A stretch of DNA of 64,000 nt from Adhaeribacter pallidiroseus (lineage in GTDB: Bacteria; Bacteroidota; Bacteroidia; Cytophagales; Hymenobacteraceae). This document shows positions 17,417-27,264 of this stretch, piece by piece. The stretch covers positions 1-64,000 of the forward strand of contig NZ_QASA01000001.1 of the NCBI RefSeq assembly GCF_003340495.1, read 5' to 3'. Under the pieces are notes generated by a model. It saw only the letters and a program-made list of their open reading frames with translations. It was not told the DNA's origin and searched no databases. A program made the translations under genes and the position numbers. The number at the start of each line of letters is the position of its first letter. The first letter of the stretch is position 1.

Positions 17417-19912
17417 ATGGATTATAACGCTGCTATTCTTCACGAGTTGTTTCTCGCTAATTCCCGGAGCGACGACCCGGAAGATATGATTTCTATTATT
17501 ACTACTGAACCCGAAAACGACGACTTTGCTAGTAAAAAAATACCCGAATTGCTGCCTATTTTACCGGTGCGCAATACCGTTTTATTTCCGGGAGTGGTGC
17601 TGCCGATTACCGTTACCCGCAAAAAATCTATCCGGTTGGTGCGTAAAGCTTACCGCGGAAACAAAATACTAGGTGTAATAGCTCAGAAAAATACTAAAAG
17701 TGATGATCCTACTCTCGCCGATCTGTACGCGGTAGGTACCATGGCTAAAATCTTAAAAATGCTGGTGTTGCCTGACGGAAATACTACCATTATTATTCAA
17801 GGCCAAACCCGTTTTCAAATTAAAGAAGTAGTTCGCGAAATTCCTTATTTAACGGCTACGGTTAGTTATTGCCAGGAGTCCTTTCCGGCAAAGCCCAGCA
17901 AAGAAGTAAAAGCCTTGGTGCAGTCGCTGAAAGATGCCGCGGCGAAAATGTTGAAACTGAATCCGGAAATCCCCCAAGAAGCCCAGGTGGCGCTCGATAA
18001 CATTGATTCGCCCAGCTTTTTAACGCATTTTCTGTCGTCGAATATCAACGTGGAAGTGCAGCAAAAACAATCGCTTCTGGAAATTAACGATGGGGTAGAG
18101 CGCGGTACCACCTTGCTGCAATTGATGCTGCGCGAAATTCAAATGCTCGAAATCAAGCACGAGATTCATAATAAAGTACACACCGATATTGACCAACAGC
18201 AGCGGGATTATTTCCTGCGGCAGCAAATAAAAGTTTTACAGGATGAGCTCGGTTTCGACGGCCCGGACCAGGAAATAGAACGTTTCCGGGAGGCCGCTAA
18301 AAAGAAGAAGTGGCCCGAAGCGGTAGCGAAACATTTTAACAAAGAAATTGAAAAATTAGCACGTTTAAACCCCGCCGCGGCCGAGTACCCGGTATCGGTA
18401 AATTACGTGGAATTTTTGCTGGAATTGCCTTGGGGCGAGTACACCCGGGATAATTTTAATTTAAAAAGAACCAAGAAAATTCTGGATGCCGATCATTACG
18501 GCTTGGAGAAAGTAAAAGAGCGCATTATTGAATATTTAGCGGTTTTAAAGCTAAAGAACGATATGAAAGCGCCTATTTTGTGTTTATACGGCCCACCGGG
18601 CGTAGGCAAAACGTCGCTGGGCCGTTCTATCGCCAAGTCTTTAGGGCGCAAGTATGTCAGAATGTCATTGGGTGGCGTGCGCGACGAAGCCGAGATCCGG
18701 GGTCACCGGAAAACCTACGTGGGGGCCATGCCGGGCAAAATCGTGAGCCAGATAAAAAAGATTGGATCAGCGAATCCGGTTATTGTACTGGACGAAATTG
18801 ATAAAATTTCTTCCGATTTTCGGGGCGATCCTTCGTCGGCCTTGTTGGAAGTATTGGATCCGGAGCAAAACAGCACCTTCGTAGATAATTACTTAGAGGT
18901 AGAGTACGACTTATCAAAAGTTTTATTTATTGCTACCGCCAATGCTCTGGATACTATTCAACCGGCTTTGCGCGACCGCATGGAAATTATTGATATTACG
19001 GGCTACACCATCGAAGAAAAAACCGAAATAGCTAAAAAACACCTGGTACCGAAGCAAAAAGCCGAACACGGCTTAGAGCCTAAGGATGTTGTTTTTTCGG
19101 CGGCGGCCATTCAAAAAATTATCGAAGATTATACTCGCGAGTCGGGCGTACGGGGCTTGGAACGGAAAATTGGCGCCGTTACCCGGAACATTGCTAAAGC
19201 CAAAGCAATGGACGAAGAATTTAAAAAAATAATCGAGCCAGCCGATGTCGTAAAAATTCTGGGACCAGAAATCTTTGATAAAGAAATGTACCAGGATAAC
19301 GATACCGCCGGCGTAGTTACCGGATTAGCCTGGACGTCGGTAGGCGGTGATATTTTGTTTATCGAATCTATCCTGAGCCGGGGTAAAGGTAAATTAACTT
19401 TATCGGGGCAACTGGGCGATGTAATGAAAGAATCGGCCATTACGGCACTTTCTTATCTGAAAGCACATGCTTTGGATTTGAGTATTGATTACCGGATTTT
19501 TGATCAGTACGATTTGCACATTCACTTTCCGGAAGGAGCCGTACCCAAAGATGGTCCTTCGGCGGGTATTGCTATTTTTACTTCAATTGCTTCGGTGTTT
19601 ACCCAGCGCAAAATACGTTCGCATTTGGCTATGACCGGTGAGATTACCTTGCGGGGTAAAGTTTTGCCGGTAGGTGGCATCAAAGAAAAAATATTAGCTG
19701 CTAAACGGGCCGGTATAAAAGATGTGATTTTGTGCCAGAAAAACCGGAAGGATATCAACGAAATTCCAACTGAATACTTGAAAGACTTGCAAATTCACTT
19801 TGTAGATAAGGCGCCGGACGTGCTGCAAATTGCTTTACTCCAGGAAAAAGTAACTAATCCGTTAAACCTGGAACTGAGCGAACCTGTACCTCCCGTTCCG
19901 GCTGAAGTTTAG
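17417..19912 (+). CDS. lon: ATP-dependent Lon protease
   Basis: This 831-residue cytoplasmic AAA+ serine protease degrades misfolded and regulatory proteins. The N-terminal LON substrate domain covers about 42-240 ([19 protein letters not shown]). Walker [12 protein letters not shown] is near residue 392 and Walker [11 protein letters not shown] near 457. The proteolytic domain has the catalytic serine in PKDGPSAG (Ser715) and the lysine in GGIKEK (near 757). porQ begins 36 bases after the stop with a 13-mer motif in the gap. Confidence 0.98.
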   Translation: MDYNAAILHELFLANSRSDDPEDMISIITTEPENDDFASKKIPELLPILPVRNTVLFPGVVLPITVTRKKSIRLVRKAYRGNKILGVIAQKNTKSDDPTLADLYAVGTMAKILKMLVLPDGNTTIIIQGQTRFQIKEVVREIPYLTATVSYCQESFPAKPSKEVKALVQSLKDAAAKMLKLNPEIPQEAQVALDNIDSPSFLTHFLSSNINVEVQQKQSLLEINDGVERGTTLLQLMLREIQMLEIKHEIHNKVHTDIDQQQRDYFLRQQIKVLQDELGFDGPDQEIERFREAAKKKKWPEAVAKHFNKEIEKLARLNPAAAEYPVSVNYVEFLLELPWGEYTRDNFNLKRTKKILDADHYGLEKVKERIIEYLAVLKLKNDMKAPILCLYGPPGVGKTSLGRSIAKSLGRKYVRMSLGGVRDEAEIRGHRKTYVGAMPGKIVSQIKKIGSANPVIVLDEIDKISSDFRGDPSSALLEVLDPEQNSTFVDNYLEVEYDLSKVLFIATANALDTIQPALRDRMEIIDITGYTIEEKTEIAKKHLVPKQKAEHGLEPKDVVFSAAAIQKIIEDYTRESGVRGLERKIGAVTRNIAKAKAMDEEFKKIIEPADVVKILGPEIFDKEMYQDNDTAGVVTGLAWTSVGGDILFIESILSRGKGKLTLSGQLGDVMKESAITALSYLKAHALDLSIDYRIFDQYDLHIHFPEGAVPKDGPSAGIAIFTSIASVFTQRKIRSHLAMTGEITLRGKVLPVGGIKEKILAAKRAGIKDVILCQKNRKDINEIPTEYLKDLQIHFVDKAPDVLQIALLQEKVTNPLNLELSEPVPPVPAEV

Positions 19913-19948
19913 ATTAAAAATTTAAAAAATGGTTCTAATCTGGAAGGA

Positions 19949-20989
19949 ATGCCGATAAATTACCGAACCATTTTTACTTTTTTAATTTTTATACAAGCGT
20001 TTCCGGGCTGGAGCCAGGTAGGCAGCCGGCAAACTTTTTCTTTTTTAGATTATCCGGCGGGTGCTCGCTTAGCCGCTTTGGGCAGCATAAATGTTTCCTC
20101 ACCCAGTACCGATGTTACGATGCTGCAGGCCAATCCGGCGTTATTGCAATCCGAGATGCATCAACACCTGGCGCTGAGCTATACCGATTACCTGGCCGAT
20201 ATTTCGTTAAGTTCCGTTTTTTACGCCGTCAATCATCCTAAACTTGGACAATGGGGAGCAGGATTACAGTATATGGGTTACGGTGCCTTCACCCAAACAG
20301 ATCCAACGGGTGTAGCAACAGGTAGTTTTTCGGTGCATGATTATGTGTTAAGTGTTACACATGCTACTACCATTAAACCGTTTACTTTAGGAGGAACCCT
20401 GAAAATAGCACTTTCGGGAATTGCCGAGTATAAAGCGGTAGCGGCTTTGGTAGATTTAGGTGGCGTTTATAAACATCCGGAAAAAGAATTGTACATAGGC
20501 TTAGCGCTTAAAAATATTGGTTATCAGCTTAAAACATATACCGGCGAGAACCAGGAAGCCATGCCTTTTGACGCCCAGCTTGGGTTAACTTACAGGCCGG
20601 AGCACCTGCCTGTGCAATTATCGATAACGGCGCATCACTTGCAACAATTTAATATTAGTTACACCGACACCGCTCAAACCAGCCTATATCTAGTAAATGC
20701 GCCTGCGCAATCGTTTGGTGATAAAATAGCCCGGCATTTTGTGGTAAGCAGTCAGTTTTTACTCAGTAAAAATTTTAACGTGCTGTTCGGTTACAATCAT
20801 TTACGCCGGCAGGAGCTGCGTCTGGAAACTAAATCAGGCGGGGCGGGTTTATCTGTAGGAGCTACCGTGCGAATAAAAACGTTTGAGCTAACTTTTACCC
20901 ATGCGTATTACCACGTAGCGGGCGCGAGTAATGCATTTACGGTTATTTCTAATGTAGCGCCCCTTTTTAAAAAGAAAACTAAGGTTTAA
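19949..20989 (+). CDS. porQ: Type IX secretion system protein PorQ
   Basis: A 346-residue outer-membrane beta-barrel of the PorV/PorQ family. The signal peptide ends near GWSQ. The mature start SFLDYPAGARLAALGSINV matches the characteristic PorQ N-terminal segment. PorQ works with the T9SS outer-membrane machinery. The ATG at 19949 follows a GGAAGGA stretch, one of the few Shine-Dalgarno-like sites here. It lies downstream of lon and is probably co-transcribed with it. Confidence 0.9.
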   Translation: MPINYRTIFTFLIFIQAFPGWSQVGSRQTFSFLDYPAGARLAALGSINVSSPSTDVTMLQANPALLQSEMHQHLALSYTDYLADISLSSVFYAVNHPKLGQWGAGLQYMGYGAFTQTDPTGVATGSFSVHDYVLSVTHATTIKPFTLGGTLKIALSGIAEYKAVAALVDLGGVYKHPEKELYIGLALKNIGYQLKTYTGENQEAMPFDAQLGLTYRPEHLPVQLSITAHHLQQFNISYTDTAQTSLYLVNAPAQSFGDKIARHFVVSSQFLLSKNFNVLFGYNHLRRQELRLETKSGGAGLSVGATVRIKTFELTFTHAYYHVAGASNAFTVISNVAPLFKKKTKV

Positions 20990-21086
20990 TCTGTTTTATT
21001 ACTTTTGAATGTATAATTTCTCTTCTACTATTACTAAAATTTAAAAAAATACTCCCGCCAGGAGATCTATTCTGGAACCTACCATT

Positions 21087-22490
21087 ATGCTAGATACCAC
21101 CCAATATTTAACCCCGGTTCAAATTGTAGCCGAACTAGATAAGTACATAATTGGGCAGCACGAAGCCAAACGCAACGTAGCCATTGCATTGCGTAATCGC
21201 TGGCGCCGGATGCACGCTGCTGCCGACATGCAAAACGAAATAGTACCCAATAATATATTAATGATTGGCGCTACCGGCGTAGGTAAAACCGAAATTGCCC
21301 GCCGTTTAGCCAGTATTGCCGATGCGCCATTTACCAAAGTAGAAGCTTCTAAATTTACCGAAGTAGGCTACGTGGGCCGCGATGTAGAAAGTATGGTGCG
21401 CGATCTGGTAGAACAATCCGTAAACATGGTAAAAACCCGCCGGAAAGAAGAAGTAAAATCACAAGCGGCCCAAGCCGTAGAAGATATTATTCTGGATGCT
21501 TTAATTCCGCCCATAACTACTACGCCCGCTAAGCCATACGCCGGATTTTCTTCGGTGAATGATGATAGCCAGATGCCAGACAGCGATCAGGAATTAAACG
21601 AACGGACGCGCGAAAAATTTCGGGTCAAAATCCGGAATGGCGAACTCGACGACCGGAAAATAGAAATAAAAGTACAGCAGAATAGCTCCACCGGCGTGGG
21701 CGTTTTAGGTCCTGGCATCGACGAAGCTTCCATGATGAATATTCAGGAAATGATTAGCGGCATGATGCCCAAGAAAACCCGCAAGCGCAAAGTAAGTATT
21801 GCCGAAGCTCGTAAAATTTTACTGGAAGAAGAAGCCGTAAAGCTGATTGACATGGACGAAGTAAAAGAAGAAGCCATCCGGAAAGCGGAAAATGCCGGCG
21901 TAATTTTTATTGACGAAATTGATAAAATTGCTTCGGCGAGTAATAAAGGCGGGGGCGGCCCCGATGTAAGCCGTGAAGGCGTGCAACGCGATCTATTACC
22001 GATTGTGGAAGGCAGCACGGTTAGTACCAAATACGGCGTTATTAAGACTGATCATATTCTGTTTGTGGCGGCCGGTGCTTTTCACGTGGCTAAACCTTCA
22101 GACCTGATTCCGGAGCTACAAGGTCGTTTCCCGATCCGGGTAGAACTGAACAGCTTAACTAAGGAAGATTTTTACAGTATTCTCAAATTTCCGAAAAACG
22201 CCTTAACCAAGCAGTACGAAGCCTTGCTGCAAGCCGAAGACGTAGAATTAACTTTTTCGGATGATGCCTTACACAAAATTGCCGAAATTGCTTTTGAAGT
22301 AAACGCCGAAGTAGAAAATATCGGTGCCCGCCGTTTACAAACGGTTGTAAGCCAATTATTAAACGAATTTTTGTTCGATGTGCCCGATAAGATTGGGGCT
22401 AACGCTAAAATAATAATTACCGCCGAAATGGTAGATGAGAAATTATCCGGTATGGTGAAGAACCGAGATTTAAGTCAGTATATTTTATAA
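21087..22490 (+). CDS. hslU: ATP-dependent protease ATPase subunit HslU
   Basis: A 467-residue AAA+ unfoldase that feeds substrates to the HslV peptidase. Walker A GATGVGKTE is near residue 61 and Walker B VIFIDEIDKIA near 273. The intermediate I-domain lies between them, and the C-terminus ends SQYIL, close to the tail that docks on HslV. hslV is not adjacent and does not occur in this window. A strong terminator follows. Confidence 0.97.
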   Translation: MLDTTQYLTPVQIVAELDKYIIGQHEAKRNVAIALRNRWRRMHAAADMQNEIVPNNILMIGATGVGKTEIARRLASIADAPFTKVEASKFTEVGYVGRDVESMVRDLVEQSVNMVKTRRKEEVKSQAAQAVEDIILDALIPPITTTPAKPYAGFSSVNDDSQMPDSDQELNERTREKFRVKIRNGELDDRKIEIKVQQNSSTGVGVLGPGIDEASMMNIQEMISGMMPKKTRKRKVSIAEARKILLEEEAVKLIDMDEVKEEAIRKAENAGVIFIDEIDKIASASNKGGGGPDVSREGVQRDLLPIVEGSTVSTKYGVIKTDHILFVAAGAFHVAKPSDLIPELQGRFPIRVELNSLTKEDFYSILKFPKNALTKQYEALLQAEDVELTFSDDALHKIAEIAFEVNAEVENIGARRLQTVVSQLLNEFLFDVPDKIGANAKIIITAEMVDEKLSGMVKNRDLSQYIL

Positions 22491-22524
22491 AATAGTATTG
22501 TTATTATAAGTTGCTGCTGTAGCA

Positions 22525-22555
22525 AAAAAGCTCCTGTATGTATCAGGAGCTTTTT
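22525..22555 (+). terminator. Terminator after hslU
   Basis: A 12-bp perfect stem AAAAAGCTCCTG/CAGGAGCTTTTT with a 7-base loop lies 34 bases past the stop. The A and T runs on both sides make it usable from either strand. Confidence 0.88.
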
Positions 22556-22741
22556 CTATTACACATATATATGTTTTTTGAATTTAGTATATGTTAAGTG
22601 GCTATCGGCAATTAAGTCTAGAGTGCCCCGGAGTTCGTGCTGCCTATTCCTGGACAATAACCGGATGCTATCCCAAATTTAGTTCGGAACGCAGACTATG
22701 GATAAAGTAGACCGTAGGGCAATAAAAATTTAAAAAAACGC

Positions 22742-22780
22742 AAAAGAAAGGCCGCTGATAAAACCAGCGGCCTTTCTTTT
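22742..22780 (-). terminator. Terminator of the DUF2911 gene
   Basis: A 16-bp perfect stem (22742-22757 with 22765-22780, core AAAGGCCGCTG) with a 7-base loop. It lies 36 bases past the minus-strand stop. A 13-mer motif copy at 22725 abuts it. The 180 bases between this and the hslU terminator hold nothing else I recognise. Confidence 0.88.
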
Positions 22781-22816
22781 TCAAGTGAAGATCCGGATAA
22801 ATTTAAGCATCGGCTT

Positions 22817-23683
22817 TTACTTGGCTTTGGCCCATTCGGCCATTACTTGTTCGTTCATGCGCACATAATCGTCGTTTTTAGCCGCCTTGGCTAGTTCAAT
22901 CGATTTTTGCGCAGCGGCAGTAGCCCCTTTAAAATCTTTGGCCCGGGCCTGGATTTTAGCCTGCGTATGCATATTCCAGAATTTAGGATCCTTTTCGTTA
23001 GCTTTTTTAATCCACTCCAAAGCCAGTTTGTTGTCTTTATTATTTTCGTAATAATAGCTGGCGGCAGCGGCGTACATATCGGCACTTACGTTTTGGCCGT
23101 TGATCACCTGCTCCTGAATTTGCTTCATTACTTTGCTTTCTACCTCGGTAACTACTTTAAACTTAACCGAAGTATTTTCCCAGAGTATTTCTACGTTGGC
23201 CGTAGCCGGTGTCAGGTCCGAGAAGTTAATGGTAAAAGTTTCGGTTCTATTGGTGAGCCGGATGGGTTTTACGGTAAAACGGGTTACATCTTCGGTGGTT
23301 TTATACTCGTTGGTGTTGCCGCCCAGCGTTAAATTTTTGTTTAATACAATGGTCCACTCGGCTTCATTCGGAATAGTATAAAGGGCGTATTCGCCGGCCG
23401 GTACTTTGTTGCCCTGCACGGTTACATCGTCTTTAAAGGTAATTTTAGTAGTGCCATTGGCACCAGTACGCCAAGCTTTGCCAAATGGTAAAATGCCACC
23501 AAAAATTTTGCGTCCTTTAGCGCTGGGCCGCGAGTATTCTACGGAAATAGTGGTAAGACCAACCCGTTGGCTAACAGTGCCTAGCGGACTGGCTTGCGGT
23601 GTTTCTAACTGGGCAAAGGCAGCGCTCGTAGAAAGCAGGCAAGCCAACATAACCGACACACATCCGGTAATCAAATTTTTCAT
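22817..23683 (-). CDS. DUF2911 domain protein, periplasmic
   Basis: A 288-residue exported protein with signal peptide about 1-24 (SAAFAQ). The DUF2911 domain is about residues 30-170 (VGLTTISVEYSRPSAKGRKIFGGILPFGKAWRTGAN). A helical, TPR-like tail follows (about 190-285). DUF2911 proteins are common in Bacteroidota and their function is unknown. It is a single-gene unit with its own terminator. Confidence 0.9.
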   Translation of the reverse strand: MKNLITGCVSVMLACLLSTSAAFAQLETPQASPLGTVSQRVGLTTISVEYSRPSAKGRKIFGGILPFGKAWRTGANGTTKITFKDDVTVQGNKVPAGEYALYTIPNEAEWTIVLNKNLTLGGNTNEYKTTEDVTRFTVKPIRLTNRTETFTINFSDLTPATANVEILWENTSVKFKVVTEVESKVMKQIQEQVINGQNVSADMYAAAASYYYENNKDNKLALEWIKKANEKDPKFWNMHTQAKIQARAKDFKGATAAAQKSIELAKAAKNDDYVRMNEQVMAEWAKAK

Positions 23684-23793
23684 TTTAAAAAAAATTAATG
23701 GTTTAGGTATTCAGATTTAATTGTAAAAATAAGAAAACTCCTGGTAAGGCGAACGCTTTTTTAAAGGATATGTAATCCGACAGCTTTTTAAAA

Positions 23794-23825
23794 AAATAAC
23801 CAACTCAGCATTGGGTTGGTTATTT
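23794..23825 (-). terminator. Terminator of ABC exporter gene
   Basis: The stem AAATAACCAAC (23794-23804) pairs with 23815-23825 and is followed on the minus strand by a run of Ts. It lies 22 bases past the ABC gene stop. A minus-strand 13-mer motif (23835-23847) sits between the stop and the hairpin. Confidence 0.8.
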
Positions 23826-23846
23826 CGGGCAAGTTTTTTTAAATTT

Positions 23847-25682
23847 TTAGCTTAGTTCAAACTGTAACCGGAGCAAGTTCGCGTACAAGCCATTCTCGTT
23901 TAAGGATAATTCTTCGTGGGTGCCTTGCTCTACGATGTGGCCGTTTTCGATTACCATTATTTTGTCGGCTTTGCGGATGGTAGATAGCCGGTGGGCAATA
24001 ATAATGCTGGTGCGGCCTTTCATGAGTTCATCCATAGCCTGCTGTACCAGTTTTTCCGACTCGGAGTCCAGCGAACTGGTAGCTTCGTCGAGGATTAAAA
24101 TAGCCGGATTTTTTAAAATGGCCCGGGCAATAGCAATCCGCTGCCGCTGACCACCCGATAATTTAATGCCGCGTTCGCCCACTAGCGTATCGAGCTGTTC
24201 CGGGAAAGACTGGATGAATTGGTAGGCATTCGCTTTTTTAGCCGCCTGGATAATTTCTTCTTCGGTGGCATGGGGCTTGCCATAAGCAATATTTTCGCGG
24301 ATGGTACCGCCAAACAATAAAACTTCCTGGGGCACAATGCCGATGTTCTGCCGCAGTGCCGTTAAATTTAAATGATTGATATCGGTTCCGTCGATGCGGA
24401 TGTGACCACCTTTTAGATTGTAAAACTTCATCAACAAAGCCACAATGGTTGACTTACCAGCTCCGCTGGGTCCTACTAAAGCCACTTTCTCACCCGATTG
24501 AATCTGAAACGAAATAGCCTTTAACACCGCAATATCGGGGCGGGTCGGGTAGGAGAAAGCCACCTGATCGTATTCAATATTGCCTTCTACCACTAAGCTG
24601 GGCACCGGTTGGTTAGCTTTAATCGTAGGTTCTTCGGGTTCATCCAGGATTTCCAGGATACGGTCGGCGGCTCCCAAAGAAGTTTGCACTTTGCCGTACA
24701 TATCGCCTAAACCACCTACCGAAGCGCCAATAAACACGGTGTAAATAATAAACTGCACAAGCTGCCCTATGGTTAATTGCTGGCTTTCTACTAAAGAAGC
24801 CCCAAACCAAAGTACCAGGATAACACCGCCAAACAGGCCGATAATGATAAAAGATACAAAAGCGCCGCGAAAATACGACGCTTTTAAGGCATTGCGTACG
24901 GCATTGGATAAAGATTGCTTATAACGGGCAATTTCAAAAAGCTCGTTGGTAAACGCTTTTACTACGTTTATCGCTTGCAGCGTCTCTTCCACGATAACAT
25001 TGGTTTTCCCTATTTCTTCCTGGGTAGCTTTGGAAAGTTTTTTAATGCGCTTCCCGAATACAAAGGCCAGTAAAACCAACACCGGAAAAGTACCCAACAT
25101 AAACAGCGATAGCTTTACCGAGATAATCATAATCAAAATAACGCCCACTATCAGGGTTACCAATTGGCGAAAAAGCTCGGCCAAAGTAATCGAGAAGGTA
25201 TCTTGTACCTGCGCAACATCGGAGGTAATGCGGCTGGTAATTTCGCCGACCCGTTTTTGCTCGAAGAAGGGAATAGGCAGTACCACAAATTTAGAGTACA
25301 GCGCCCTCCGGATATCGGCTACGGCAAACTCGCTTACCTGAGCAAAAAAGTAAATCCGGAAAAACGAGAAAATACCTTGCAGCAGAATAACCCCGAATAA
25401 GCCAAAGGCAATCCAGTTGATATTAGCCAGGAAATAATTACCATTATCGGAAGCCGCACCCGTAGCCGAATCTACTAACTGACCCGTAAGCGCCGGGAAA
25501 ATCATAAAAGTAGAACTCGATAAGGCTAGAAAAATCAAACCTATTATAAATTTACCTTTGTAAGGAAGCGTGTATTGAAAAATACGAAGGCCTTTCTGGA
25601 AGCTTTCTTTGTTGAGTGGTTTTTTGCCGGAGGTTGAGTCGTCAGTACTGCTGGTTCTTCCCCCGAATCCGCGTTTAGCCAT
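23847..25682 (-). CDS. ABC transporter, fused permease and ATPase (exporter type)
   Basis: A 611-residue half-transporter that forms a homodimer. Six membrane helices fill about residues 40-330. The ATPase domain has Walker A GPSGAGKSTI (near 405), signature LSGGQRQR and Walker B ILILDEATSSLD. It belongs to the MsbA/LmrA-type export family (lipids, drugs or peptides), and the substrate is not predictable. The N-terminal 25 residues are a charged Gly/Ser tail (MAKRGFGGRTSS). It stands alone with its own terminator. Confidence 0.93.
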   Translation of the reverse strand: MAKRGFGGRTSSTDDSTSGKKPLNKESFQKGLRIFQYTLPYKGKFIIGLIFLALSSSTFMIFPALTGQLVDSATGAASDNGNYFLANINWIAFGLFGVILLQGIFSFFRIYFFAQVSEFAVADIRRALYSKFVVLPIPFFEQKRVGEITSRITSDVAQVQDTFSITLAELFRQLVTLIVGVILIMIISVKLSLFMLGTFPVLVLLAFVFGKRIKKLSKATQEEIGKTNVIVEETLQAINVVKAFTNELFEIARYKQSLSNAVRNALKASYFRGAFVSFIIIGLFGGVILVLWFGASLVESQQLTIGQLVQFIIYTVFIGASVGGLGDMYGKVQTSLGAADRILEILDEPEEPTIKANQPVPSLVVEGNIEYDQVAFSYPTRPDIAVLKAISFQIQSGEKVALVGPSGAGKSTIVALLMKFYNLKGGHIRIDGTDINHLNLTALRQNIGIVPQEVLLFGGTIRENIAYGKPHATEEEIIQAAKKANAYQFIQSFPEQLDTLVGERGIKLSGGQRQRIAIARAILKNPAILILDEATSSLDSESEKLVQQAMDELMKGRTSIIIAHRLSTIRKADKIMVIENGHIVEQGTHEELSLNENGLYANLLRLQFELS

Positions 25683-25904
25683 TAAATAAAAGTCTGCTGA
25701 TAGTATTACTTATTAAACACGAAGTACGTGTAAATCGTTTGCAAAGGTAGGTATTCTTAGCTAAGTAGAATTTTAAATTTTTTCCGGAGTTTGCTACCTG
25801 AATCAAAGAAAACAAACTTTTTAGTTTAGTTTTAGGGATTCACCTTGCTCAGTAAAAGTTAACTCAAGTAATTAAATCTTATCACTTTAAAAAGAGTAGA
25901 CACG

Positions 25905-26110
25905 GTAGCTATAAGTAACTAACGCCAGTTTGGCTCAGGAGGGCCTTCTGAGGTTGTGGTGCCGGAGGCATTCCGACGGAAGCAGGAAAACAAGCTTAGA
26001 CAGCCCGGAAGAGCCAAACGGGGCCCGCCGGCCACGAGGCAAACTTGAAAGTTGCAAATTAGGCAGCGCCAGAGCCTGGAGACTTGAAAAGGCTCCACAG
26101 AAAAGCCGTT
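25905..26110 (+). repeat. 200-bp dispersed structured repeat, copy 1
   Basis: This aligns along most of its length with 36936-37139 and 62441-62636. Shared blocks are CAGTTTGGCT, GAGGGCCTTCT, GCATTCCGA, AGCTTAGAC, GAGGCAAA and a 3' hairpin. Here the hairpin is TGGAG (26077-26081) with CTCCA (26093-26097), enclosing CTT-GAAA-AGG. GTTTGGCT can pair with AGCCAAAC 84 bases downstream. The element occupies an otherwise gene-free spacer of 551 bases between the ABC gene and inositol oxygenase. I treat it as a non-coding element, possibly a structured RNA. Confidence 0.7.
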
Positions 26111-26177
26111 GATTTCTTATGTAAGTTTTACACCAAACAAGTTGTTGTGAAATAGAGTTAACTGTAGCATCTTTTAA

Positions 26178-26221
26178 AAAACAGAAGCCTCTCCACAATT
26201 CTATGAAGAGGCTTCTGTTTT
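26178..26221 (-). terminator. Terminator of inositol oxygenase gene
   Basis: A 15-bp perfect stem AAAACAGAAGCCTCT (26178-26192) pairs with 26207-26221 around a 14-base loop. Minus-strand Ts follow. It lies 13 bases past the stop. Confidence 0.87.
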
Positions 26222-26233
26222 ATAAGGAAAAAT

Positions 26234-27112
26234 TTAAAATTTTAAGGTAGCCGGTAAATATTTCGCTACTAAATCTTCGTAATAAGGCCGCAACTCCGTC
26301 CAGTTAGGTGGGGTTGAGTTTTTGGAATATAAATCGTACGGGTTAAAAAGCTGCACGTATTTAAACATCTCATGATCATGTGCATCCAGTAAATGGTCGT
26401 AGGCATTCTCGCGGTGTTGTGGGTAAAAAGAATGGTAGCGGAGCATGTACAAAGCGGGCTCCGGCAAGTAATCTTTCATCATGTGGTATACGTACTCGTC
26501 GTGGCCCCAGGATAAATGCACGTTGCGCAAACCACAGTTAGGCTCGTATACGCCGTATTTGGTGTTAAACCTTGGATCGTTAATGTCGGGATTATCTTTG
26601 AAAAACTCGGGATACACAATTTTATCCGAGAAAGCACAACCTACCGGAAACGTATCTCCTACTACCGCCCATTGGGGCTCGCCGAATAAGCAAAGCACTT
26701 TTCCCATGTCGTGCATTAAACCTACCATTACCATCCAATCGGGGTGGCCATCCGCCCGAATCGCTTCGGAAGTTTGCAGCAGGTGTTGCATTTGGTCTAA
26801 GTCCGTGTCCGGATCGGAATCATCTACCAACTGGTTTAAGAACTGAAAAGCTTCCCACACCGGCATTTCTTTTTTATCAAAACGCAGGAAATCTTTTTCT
26901 TTTTCCAACACAAAGTCGTAGCACTGGTAACGGTGGTTGAGCCGGTAGAATTCTTTAACGGTATCCCGCACCGGCGCTTCGTAGTTACGGTAAGCTTCGG
27001 TGGCTTTGCCTTGGGCAATATCTTCCGGATCGGGGTAACGTTCGAGCAAGTTTTCTTCCCACTCTTCTAAGCTATCCAGCGGATTTAAGATGGTTTTTTC
27101 CGTTGCGTTCAT
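26234..27112 (-). CDS. Inositol oxygenase (MIOX)
   Basis: A 292-residue di-iron enzyme that cleaves myo-inositol with O2 to D-glucuronate. All six family iron ligands can be placed: His110 (QHLLQTSE), His134-Asp135 (LMHDMGKV), His204 (SWGHDEY), His227 (RYHSFYPQH) and Asp260 (NPYDLYSK). [16 protein letters not shown] is also kept. Length and motifs match animal and plant MIOX closely. It is divergent from a LacI regulator whose likely operator lies in the shared spacer, so it is probably sugar- or inositol-induced. No other inositol genes are nearby. Confidence 0.95.
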   Translation of the reverse strand: MNATEKTILNPLDSLEEWEENLLERYPDPEDIAQGKATEAYRNYEAPVRDTVKEFYRLNHRYQCYDFVLEKEKDFLRFDKKEMPVWEAFQFLNQLVDDSDPDTDLDQMQHLLQTSEAIRADGHPDWMVMVGLMHDMGKVLCLFGEPQWAVVGDTFPVGCAFSDKIVYPEFFKDNPDINDPRFNTKYGVYEPNCGLRNVHLSWGHDEYVYHMMKDYLPEPALYMLRYHSFYPQHRENAYDHLLDAHDHEMFKYVQLFNPYDLYSKNSTPPNWTELRPYYEDLVAKYLPATLKF

Positions 27113-27173
27113 ATTTGTAGTAGATTTTTAAAATAATAAGTGGTTGTTGCGTTGCTTTTGCTAATTTACTAAA

Positions 27174-27210
27174 AAATAAACCTAGGTTATGGTTAGCATC
27201 AGGTTTATTT
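27174..27210. promoter_or_regulatory. Inverted repeat in MIOX-lacI spacer
   Basis: Perfect 10-base arms, AAATAAACCT (27174-27183) and AGGTTTATTT (27201-27210), are separated by 17 bases. Read on the minus strand it contains TAGGTTTA, one mismatch from the Bacteroidota -7 element TAnnTTTG, so it may overlap the MIOX promoter. Confidence 0.4.
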
Positions 27211-27212
27211 AC

Positions 27213-27224
27213 GCAATCGTTTGC
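27213..27224. promoter_or_regulatory. Candidate LacI-family operator
   Basis: GCAATCGTTTGC is a near-perfect 12-bp palindrome around a central CG, the typical form of LacI-family operators. It lies 41 bases before the lacI-type start and in front of the divergent MIOX gene. It could therefore serve both autoregulation and MIOX control. Confidence 0.5.
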
Positions 27225-27264
27225 CTAAAACGAAATCCGCCACCCGGCTAATACCGGAATTAAT

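Noticed and set aside
25930-26112. ORF inside 200-bp repeat copy 1 (and a similar one at 62465-62656)
   Set aside because: The frames look alike only because the DNA is repeated. Copy 2 has a stop and a frame change, and hairpin covariation fits structure rather than protein.
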